From the NCBI RefSeq assembly GCF_947488945.1, contig NZ_CANLBS010000009.1, positions 124,001 through 188,000 on the forward strand: 64,000 nucleotides of DNA, read 5' to 3'. Under the pieces are notes generated by a model that saw only the letters and a list, made by a program, of their open reading frames with translations, ran no database searches and was not told the origin of the DNA. The stretch is from an uncultured Streptomyces sp. (GTDB lineage Bacteria; Actinomycetota; Actinomycetes; Streptomycetales; Streptomycetaceae). The position numbers and the translations under genes are program-made. Below are positions 58,705 to 64,000 of the stretch, in pieces (positions within the stretch are counted from its first letter, which is position 1; the number at the start of each line of letters is the position of its first letter).

Positions 58705-59498
58705 GCGGCGCTCCCGCCCGGCGCGCGACCGGGACCCGGCGGACCGGCGAACGCCTGGGCGATGTCCAGCCACCGGTCGGCGTCCGCCCCCTCGGCGGTC
58801 AGCGCGAGATCGTCGCGGTGTGCCCGGCGGGTGACCAGCAGGCAGAAGTCCAGCAGCGGGCCGGTGACCCGCTGGGCCGCGTCCTCGGGGCCGTACCCGA
58901 GCAGGTCTCCGCCGCCGGTCCGCAGCTCCACCCGGAAGGGCTCCCCCGGCGCGGGCAGGCCGTGCACGAGGTAGGCGTAGTCGCGGGCCCGGTAGCCGAT
59001 CCGGGCGACGTGCCGCAGCCGGCCGGTGGGCTCGCGGACCGCCCCGAGGGCGTCGGCGACGTCCTGGCCGTGGGCCCAGGTCTCCATCAGCCGGGCGCTC
59101 GCCATCGACGGAACGCTCATCGGCGGGCCGTACCAGGGGAGGCGGGTGCCGGGCGGCGCGGACCGCAGCGCCTCGCCGAGCCGGTGGCGGCCGTCCCGCC
59201 AGCGGGCCAGCAGGGCGGCAGGGCGAGCGCCGTCGAGGATCGCGGCGGCGGCCGTGTCCACGAACGTGTCGGGGGCGGCGAGCGCCCGGCCCACCTCGGC
59301 GGCGAAGGCGTCCGGGTCGGTGGCGGCGGCGAGCGCGACCTCGTCGGTCCAGGTGAGATGGGCGATCTGGTGCCCGACCGTCCAGCCGGGGGCAGGGGTG
59401 GCCGCCGCCCACCGGTCGTCGGTCAGTCCGGCGACCAGCGCGTCGAGTTCCTCGCCCTCGTCACGCAGGTCGTCGATCACGGCATCGGCATCGGACAC
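58701..59498 (-). CDS. TIGR03084-family protein (maleylpyruvate-isomerase-like)
   Basis: A 265-aa DinB/mycothiol-isomerase-like protein; the family name TIGR03084 is from memory. It shows DLRDEGEELDALVAGLTDDR, PGWTVGHQIAHLTWTDEVAL with candidate metal-binding His, and SARLMETWAHGQDVADALGA with another, giving the three-His site typical of these proteins. It is the first gene of the operon, just downstream of the palindromic operator. GTG 59498 has GAGGGGAG at 5 nt. Its role in acyl-CoA catabolism is unknown. Confidence 0.88.
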   Translation of the reverse strand: MSDADAVIDDLRDEGEELDALVAGLTDDRWAAATPAPGWTVGHQIAHLTWTDEVALAAATDPDAFAAEVGRALAAPDTFVDTAAAAILDGARPAALLARWRDGRHRLGEALRSAPPGTRLPWYGPPMSVPSMASARLMETWAHGQDVADALGAVREPTGRLRHVARIGYRARDYAYLVHGLPAPGEPFRVELRTGGGDLLGYGPEDAAQRVTGPLLDFCLLVTRRAHRDDLALTAEGADADRWLDIAQAFAGPPGPGRAPGGSAA

Positions 59499-59555
59499 GG
59501 GCGCTCCCCTCGGGGCATGGCGTGGTGCCCAGGAGCATGGCAGTGGGTCCAGAAA

Positions 59556-59571
59556 CAAGCAAGCGTGCTTG
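59556..59571. promoter_or_regulatory. Operator CAAGCA-N4-TGCTTG of the catabolic operon
   Basis: A perfect 6+6 inverted repeat with a 4-bp spacer, 58 bp upstream of the operon's first GTG. TetR regulators of acyl-CoA operons bind such sites, so the operon's own TetR is the likely ligand. Confidence 0.55.
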
Positions 59572-59626
59572 CATGATTTTTTTCCGGCGGAAGACGCGGG
59601 CGGCGGGCGCACCGGACCGTTGGAAG

Positions 59627-59654
59627 TTGACACATTCCGATATGGGAATATGAT
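59627..59654 (+). promoter_or_regulatory. ArsR-gene promoter with overlapping operator
   Basis: TTGACA (59627-59632), 16-bp spacer, TATGAT (59649-59654). The inverted repeat ATTCC-N6-GGAAT (59634-59649) lies inside the spacer. The predicted start (about 59661) coincides with the ATG, so transcript and translation start together. Autoregulation is likely. Confidence 0.65.
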
Positions 59655-59660
59655 TGCCGC

Positions 59661-60011
59661 ATGGCACGAGCAGCGACGACGTCGGACGTGTTCAACGCGA
59701 TCGCCGAACCGCAGCGCCGGGACATCCTGGCCCTGCTGCGGGCGGGCGAGCGGTCGGTGACCGAGCTGGCCCAGGAGCTGGGCATGACCCAGCCGGGGGC
59801 GTCCAAGCACCTGCGGGTGCTGCGGGAGGTCGGGCTGGTGCGCGACCGCAAGGCGGGCAAGCAGCGCCTCTACGGCCTCGACGCCGGCGGACTGCGCTCC
59901 GTCCACGAGTGGACCGGCGGTTTCGAGCAGTTCTGGAACGAGAGCTTCGACCGGCTGGACGCCTATGTGCAGGACCTGAAGCGGACGAAGCGGACGAAGG
60001 AAGAGGAGTAG
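59661..60011 (+). CDS. ArsR-family regulator, probably leaderless
   Basis: A 116-aa winged-helix repressor (SmtB/ArsR fold, about 10-90; IAEPQRRDILALLRAGERSV, MTQPGASKHLRVLREVGLVR). No metal-binding cysteine pair is present, so it is of the non-metal type that typically partners AHSA1/SRPBCC proteins. There is no Shine-Dalgarno and the promoter places the transcript start at the ATG. The next gene starts 3 bp after its stop, hence a two-gene operon. Confidence 0.92.
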   Translation: MARAATTSDVFNAIAEPQRRDILALLRAGERSVTELAQELGMTQPGASKHLRVLREVGLVRDRKAGKQRLYGLDAGGLRSVHEWTGGFEQFWNESFDRLDAYVQDLKRTKRTKEEE

Positions 60012-60014
60012 TCG

Positions 60015-60521
60015 ATGAACACGGCACACCGGGCAGCACAGGAAGGGTCGGCGGCGTCCGACCGCACCGTCGTCATCTCCCGTACCGTCGACGCCCCGCG
60101 GGAGCTGGTGTTCGAGGCGTTCACCGACGTCCGGCACCTGTCGCGGTGGTGGGGGCCGGAGGGGTTCGCCACCACCACGCGGGCGTTCGAGTTCCGGGTC
60201 GGCGGGGTGTGGGACTTCGTGCTGCACGGACCGGACGGGACGGACTACCAGGAGTGGATCACCTGGACCGGCCTCACCCGGCCGGAACGCATCGCGATGC
60301 TGCACGGGGAGAAGCGCGACGACCCGAACGCCTTCGAGTCGGTCCTGACGTTCGAGTCCGACGGGACGTCGACCCGGGTCGAGATGCTGACGGTGTTCCC
60401 CACCAGGGAGCAGCGCGACGAGGCGGTCGAGAAGTACCACGCGATCGAGGCCGGCGGGCAGACCCTGGACAACCTGGCCGCCTACGTCACCGAGAACCTC
60501 CGGAAGGGGGCCGACGGCTGA
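60015..60521 (+). CDS. SRPBCC/AHSA1-domain protein
   Basis: A 168-aa START-like fold protein (about 20-165, TVVISRTVDAPRELVFEAFT, HLSRWWGPEGFATTTRAFEF, GGQTLDNLAAYVTENL). This AHSA1-type hydrophobic-pocket domain is commonly encoded just after an ArsR-type regulator. It may bind a small hydrophobic ligand. No catalytic motif. ATG three bases after the ArsR stop indicates translational coupling. Confidence 0.9.
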   Translation: MNTAHRAAQEGSAASDRTVVISRTVDAPRELVFEAFTDVRHLSRWWGPEGFATTTRAFEFRVGGVWDFVLHGPDGTDYQEWITWTGLTRPERIAMLHGEKRDDPNAFESVLTFESDGTSTRVEMLTVFPTREQRDEAVEKYHAIEAGGQTLDNLAAYVTENLRKGADG

Positions 60522-60570
60522 GCCCGCCCTCCGGGCCGGCGCTCCGGGGGCGCGGGCCCATCCCGGCCGC

Positions 60571-61572
60571 TCACTCGGCCGGGGTGCGCGCCTTGCGGAC
60601 CTCGCGCCGGCGGGCCCGCCCGCCGGGCCGCGCCGGGCGGGTACCGCGCACCGCGCCGACGCTGGCGCCGATCACCAGCGCGATGGCCAGGGCGTCGGTC
60701 GTGGAGAGGGCCTGGTCGAGGATGAAGAAGCCCGCCATGGCGGCGATGGCCGGTTCCAGGCTCATCATCACGGCGAAGGTCGAGGCGGGCAGGCGGCGGA
60801 GCGCCATGAGTTCGAGGGTGTACGGCAGCACCGAACTGAGCAGCGCGACGGCCGCGCCGAGGCCGAGCGTGGTGGGCACGAGCAGCTTGGAACCGGACTC
60901 CAGGACGCCGAGCGGCAGGGAGAGCGCAGCGGCCACCACCATCGCCAGCGCCAGCCCGTCGGCCTGCGGGAAGCGGCGGCCGGTGCGGGCGCTGAAGACG
61001 ATGTAGAGCGCCCACATCACCCCGGCCCCGAGCGCGAAGGCCGCGCCCGCCGGGTCGAGCCGGTCGAACCCCCCGCCGCCGAGCAGCGCCACCCCCGCGA
61101 GGGCCAGCACCGCCCAGAGCAGGCTGGCCAGGCGCCGGGAGGCGATGACCGAGAGGGCGAGCGGCCCCAGCACCTCCAGCGTGACGGCGATGCCGAGCGG
61201 GATGCGGTGCAGGGCCTCGTAGAAGAGGTTGTTCATGCCGCCCATCGCCACGCCGAAGGCGACCACCGTGCCCCAGTCGGCGCGCGAGTGGCCGCGCAGC
61301 CGGGGCCGGCAGACGGCCATCAGCACGAGCGCGGCCACCGCGAGCCGCAGGGTCACCACCCCGAGCGGGCCCGCCTTCGGCATCAGCAGCGCGGCGACCG
61401 CCGAGCCGAACTGGACCGAGAGCACGCCGCCGACCACGAGCGCGATCGGCACCAGCGCGGCACCGCGGCGGCCGGAGGCGCCGCGGGTCTCGACGGCCTC
61501 TTCCAGCACGCCGGCCGCTTCGGGCGCGGCGACGGCCGCCACGGGTTCTGCGGCGCTGCGCGGGTGATTCAC
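60571..61572 (-). CDS. EamA-family (DMT) transporter
   Basis: A 333-aa membrane protein with ten predicted helices in two EamA repeats (about 38-165, 180-310). PIALVVGGVLSVQFGSAVAA opens the first and MALRRLPASTFAVMMSLEPA lies in the second, the strongest EamA signature. It resembles RhtA/YdcZ-type exporters of amino acids or metabolites. A GTG start is preceded by GGAAGG at 7 nt. Divergent from the LysR gene; both share the palindromes at 61668-61698. Substrate unknown. Confidence 0.9.
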   Translation of the reverse strand: MNHPRSAAEPVAAVAAPEAAGVLEEAVETRGASGRRGAALVPIALVVGGVLSVQFGSAVAALLMPKAGPLGVVTLRLAVAALVLMAVCRPRLRGHSRADWGTVVAFGVAMGGMNNLFYEALHRIPLGIAVTLEVLGPLALSVIASRRLASLLWAVLALAGVALLGGGGFDRLDPAGAAFALGAGVMWALYIVFSARTGRRFPQADGLALAMVVAAALSLPLGVLESGSKLLVPTTLGLGAAVALLSSVLPYTLELMALRRLPASTFAVMMSLEPAIAAMAGFFILDQALSTTDALAIALVIGASVGAVRGTRPARPGGRARRREVRKARTPAE

Positions 61573-61667
61573 GGGAGGGCCTTCCGGAGGGCGGCACGAC
61601 GGGCGGGACGGGACGGGCGGGCGAGTGGCGGGGGCCGTCCAGGACTCCCGGACGGCTCACCGTGCCG

Positions 61668-61698
61668 GTACATCACACTGCACTCTACAGTCATGTAC
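61668..61698. promoter_or_regulatory. Nested palindromes between EamA and LysR genes
   Basis: GTACAT (61668-61673) and ATGTAC (61693-61698) flank ACTG-N7-CAGT (61677-61691). The second is a LysR-type T-N11-A-like box and overlaps a TAGAGT -10 match for the EamA gene on the minus strand. Probably the LysR binding region. Confidence 0.5.
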
Positions 61699-61790
61699 AC
61701 CGCACCGACCACGGAATGCGCACCTCCCACCGTAGAGACCCGCGCGCGTCCCGTGAAATGCCTTCTGCGCTCCCGTTATGCTCCACACGC

Positions 61791-62729
61791 ATGAACCTCG
61801 GACCGTCTTCCGGACGCCACATGGAGCTCCGGCACCTGCGTGCCTTCCTCGCCGTGGCGGAGGAGGGCAGCGTCACCCGCGCCGCCGCCGCGCTGCACCT
61901 GACCCAGCCCGCGGTGTCCCGGACCCTCGCGGCCCTCGAGGCCCACCTCGGCGTGCGGCTGGTGGATCGTTCCACCCACCATCTGGCGCTCACCTCCGAG
62001 GGGACCGCCTTCCGCGACAAGGCGGCGGCCGCCGTCGCCGCGTTCGACGAGGCCCTGGACGCGGGGCGACTGCACCACTGGCCGCTGCGGCTCGGGCACG
62101 CCTGGTCGGCGCTCGGCCCGTACACCACCCCGCTGCTGCGTTCCTGGCAGCGACGGCATCCGGGCACGCCGCTGGAACTGCTGCGCATCGACGACCGCAC
62201 CGCCGGGCTGACCCGGGGCGAGGTGGACGCGGCGCTGCTGCGCGGGCCGGTGGACGCCCCCGGTCTCGTGACCGAGGTGCTGTTCACCGAGGCGCGGATG
62301 GCCGCCGTGACGGCGGACGGCCCGCTCGCCGGCCGGTCCCGGCTCTCCCTCGCCGACCTGGCGGGCGCTCCGGTGGTCCTCAACACGGTCTCCGGCACCA
62401 CCACCCCCGGACTGTGGCCGGCCGACGCCCGGCCCGCGGCCACCGTCACCGTCGCCAACACCGACGACTGGCTGACCGCCATCGCCGCAGGGCGGGGCAG
62501 CGGAGTGTCGGCGGCCTCCACCGCGCAGATGCACCCGCACGCCGGGGTCGTCTACCTCCCGCTCACCGACGCGCCGCCGGTCCCGGTCCTCCTCGCGCAC
62601 CGCGACGGACCGGGCCACCCCGCCCTGGCGAACCTGGTCGCCCTGGCCCACGAGGTCGTACGCCGGGGAGAGCCGGGCGGGATGCGGAGCGACCCGGCCG
62701 GTGAGGGCCCGACGGGGACGCCGGAGTGA
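61791..62729 (+). CDS. LysR-family regulator, probably leaderless
   Basis: A 312-aa LTTR. The HTH (about 12-70, MELRHLRAFLAVAEEGSVTR, ALHLTQPAVSRTLAALEAHL) is followed by a substrate-binding domain of periplasmic type II fold. The -10-like TATGCT (61777-61782) lies just before the ATG at 61791 and no Shine-Dalgarno exists, so translation is probably leaderless; an ATG at 61821 (MELRHLRAF) is an alternative. It likely controls the divergent EamA transporter. Its last codons lie within a repeat unit that has a second copy after the stop. Confidence 0.9.
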   Translation: MNLGPSSGRHMELRHLRAFLAVAEEGSVTRAAAALHLTQPAVSRTLAALEAHLGVRLVDRSTHHLALTSEGTAFRDKAAAAVAAFDEALDAGRLHHWPLRLGHAWSALGPYTTPLLRSWQRRHPGTPLELLRIDDRTAGLTRGEVDAALLRGPVDAPGLVTEVLFTEARMAAVTADGPLAGRSRLSLADLAGAPVVLNTVSGTTTPGLWPADARPAATVTVANTDDWLTAIAAGRGSGVSAASTAQMHPHAGVVYLPLTDAPPVPVLLAHRDGPGHPALANLVALAHEVVRRGEPGGMRSDPAGEGPTGTPE

Positions 62730-62762
62730 CCCGGCGCGCGAGGGCCTGACCGGGACACCGGA
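62691..62762. repeat. 35-bp imperfect direct duplication at LysR 3' end
   Basis: 62691-62725 and 62728-62762 differ at six of 35 positions; shared core GAGGGCC and GGGAC. The first copy encodes the last residues of the LysR protein (DPAGEGPTGTPE). Confidence 0.75.
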
Positions 62763-63107
62763 CCGACCCGGCTGGGAGGGCGGGCGGGAGGGCCGGGCGG
62801 GACGCGAGAGCGGGCGCAAGAGGACCGGGCGGGACGCCGGGAGCCTCCGGGATCTCCGTGGTCGGGACCCCTTCCGGACCCCGTACGCCCCACCGGTCAC
62901 CCCCGACACGGCGGACAACACCACCCGCACAGCCACAAACACCACACACACCGACCAGAAATCAACACCTGAGCTTCCCAAATCGGCTGTCAATTCTCCT
63001 ATAGTGGCCACGACTTGCACCGAATCTGTCAGGCCGCCGCCCTGAGTCGACGACTCAGCCGGCGCGCGCCTGGTGCCCCCTCCCGCCGCCCGCAACGAGG
63101 ATTCCGC
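62730..63107. other. Intergenic region before the sensor kinase gene
   Basis: Contains the second repeat copy, a C/A-rich stretch (62920-62970) and a -10-like TATAGT at 63000-63005, the likely start region for the kinase gene. No other gene seen. Confidence 0.5.
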
Positions 63108-64000
63108 TTGCGCCCCTCCCTCCGGTCTTCCGCGCCGGCCCTGCTGATATCGGCGGCTCTCACCGGCCTCGCCTGCGTGGCGGCCGTCGTCGCCGCACCC
63201 GAGGGGGTACGCACCCCGCTCGCCTGGGGGGCGGGATGCGCGGCGGTGCTGCTGACCGCCGCCGTCACCGTCTCCGTCCATTCCCTGCACACCGCGCGGG
63301 CCCTGCGCGCCGCGCGGGCCGAGGAGAGCCGGCGGTTCACCGCCGAGACCACCCGGCTCGTGTCGGCGTCCGCGGCCGAGGCCCAGCGCTTCACGGCCGA
63401 GACCGCCCGCGTGAAGGCCTCCGCCCGCGCCGAGACGGAGCGGATCGCCACCGCCGCCGCAGCCGCGAAGGAGCGGATGGCCGCCGAGGCCGCCGCCGAA
63501 CGGAGGCGGCTGACCGAGGAGGCGGAGCGGGTCACCGCCGAGGCCGCCGCCGAGCGGGAGAAGCTGGTCGCCGAGGCGGCCCGCGCGCTCGCCCGCGCCC
63601 GGCGCAGCGAGAGCGAGCGCGCCGCCGCCGTCGCCGCCTGCGCCAACGCGGCGGGCCGGATGCAGGCGCTGTCCACGAGCATGCTGGCCGACCTCCGCGA
63701 GATGGAGAACCGGCACAACGACGACACGGTCCTCGGCGACCTGCTCCACCTCGACCACCGCACGGCCCAGGCGGGCCGCCTCGCCGACTCCATCGCCGTG
63801 CTGACCGGTGCCCGTTCGGGCCGCCGCTGGGCCAAGCCGATCGTGATGGAGTCCATCCTGCGCGGCGCCATGGGACGCATCGGCGGCTACCAGCGCATCC
63901 GGCTGCACTCGGTGAGCGACGTCGCCGTCGCCGGCCACGCCGCCGAGGGCGTCATGCACGCCCTCGCCGAACTCCTCGACAACGCGGCGAACTTCTCGCC
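63108..64000 (+). CDS. Conservon-type (CvnA-like) sensor histidine kinase, 5' part
   Basis: At least 297 aa, truncated at the window end. A short N-terminal membrane helix pair (LRSSAPALLISAALTGLACV and TPLAWGAGCAAVLLTAAVTV) leads to a long charged Ala/Glu/Arg coiled coil (about 60-165), then the dimerisation/kinase start DLLHLDHRTAQAGRLADSIA and the N box HALAELLDNAANFS. This is the CvnA architecture: the first gene of Streptomyces conservons, which also carry CvnB-D. A TTG start with GAGGA 6 nt upstream is used. Downstream genes are outside the window. Confidence 0.85.
   Translation, partial: MRPSLRSSAPALLISAALTGLACVAAVVAAPEGVRTPLAWGAGCAAVLLTAAVTVSVHSLHTARALRAARAEESRRFTAETTRLVSASAAEAQRFTAETARVKASARAETERIATAAAAAKERMAAEAAAERRRLTEEAERVTAEAAAEREKLVAEAARALARARRSESERAAAVAACANAAGRMQALSTSMLADLREMENRHNDDTVLGDLLHLDHRTAQAGRLADSIAVLTGARSGRRWAKPIVMESILRGAMGRIGGYQRIRLHSVSDVAVAGHAAEGVMHALAELLDNAANFS

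Noticed and set aside
48788..59498. Natural-product biosynthetic gene cluster (CoA ligase, carboxylase).
   Set aside because: Dehydrogenase, hydratase, carboxylase and AtuA-like proteins fit acyl-CoA breakdown; there are no synthase, ketosynthase or tailoring genes.
1..64000. tRNA, rRNA, insertion sequence or prophage.
   Set aside because: No cloverleaf, rRNA-like stretch, transposase, integrase or phage structural gene was recognised; the window appears to be ordinary core-like chromosome.

Overview
The window is chromosomal DNA from a Streptomyces or a very close relative. The evidence is very high GC with strong third-position GC bias, GTG/TTG starts, actinobacterial families (SARP regulator, XRE/DUF397 pair, SCO4402-like protein, conservon-type kinase, mycothiol-isomerase-like domains), and a gene set that matches my recollection of the S. 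coelicolor region around afsK-afsS-afsR, purU, dmdR1, pdxH, citA and the cinnamate:CoA ligase locus. Homologies and locus correspondences are from memory, not from a search.

Layout. 1-9.9 kb: a MerR regulator, then the secondary-metabolism switch: afsR (SARP/NB-ARC/TPR activator), afsS (52-aa repeat protein) and, beyond two small envelope genes, afsK (Ser/Thr kinase with a PQQ-type propeller) preceded by a VOC protein that may be the AfsK-binding partner. 10-22.4 kb: TetR regulator, PNPOx-like enzyme, htpX-pspAB, an XRE/DUF397 pair, a flavin monooxygenase, SMI1/KNR4, GNAT and MFS proteins, a frameshifted MOSC gene and a GlxA-type regulator. 22.5-27.1 kb: a signalling block with an RsbW-like ATPase, EF-hand protein, STAS antagonist, and a sigma factor coupled to a zinc-finger anti-sigma-like protein. 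27.1-38.1 kb: purU, an SCO4402-like protein, a solute-binding lipoprotein, a Q/P-rich membrane protein, a TPR regulator, a primase/polymerase-like protein, an ABC exporter and an alpha/beta hydrolase. 38.2-46 kb: a structured RNA candidate, dmdR1 (iron repressor), a SIS protein, a PAS protein, a second RNA candidate carrying a 12-codon ORF, an SDR/TetR pair, pdxH and citA. 46.3-48.7 kb: a secreted PA14/FnIII protein with a near-identical internal duplication. 48.8-59.5 kb: a tightly packed minus-strand acyl-CoA catabolic operon (TIGR03084, AtuA-like, carboxylase beta and alpha, acyl-CoA dehydrogenase, CoA ligase, enoyl-CoA hydratase, TetR). 59.6-64 kb: ArsR-SRPBCC pair, EamA/LysR divergent pair, and the start of a conservon-type sensor kinase cut by the window edge.

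The most unusual non-coding object is at 41996-42217. A good promoter drives a short transcript whose Shine-Dalgarno region matches the full 16S rRNA tail complement over 15 nt. It is followed by a 12-codon ORF, three mutually exclusive hairpins and a branched terminator, with no sense gene downstream. Other points for a second look are G-tracts after afsS, DnaA-box-like sites at 10.1 kb, an ORF antiparallel to dmdR1, a GHAMG (nucleophile-less) hydrolase, and leaderless starts of ArsR and LysR genes.
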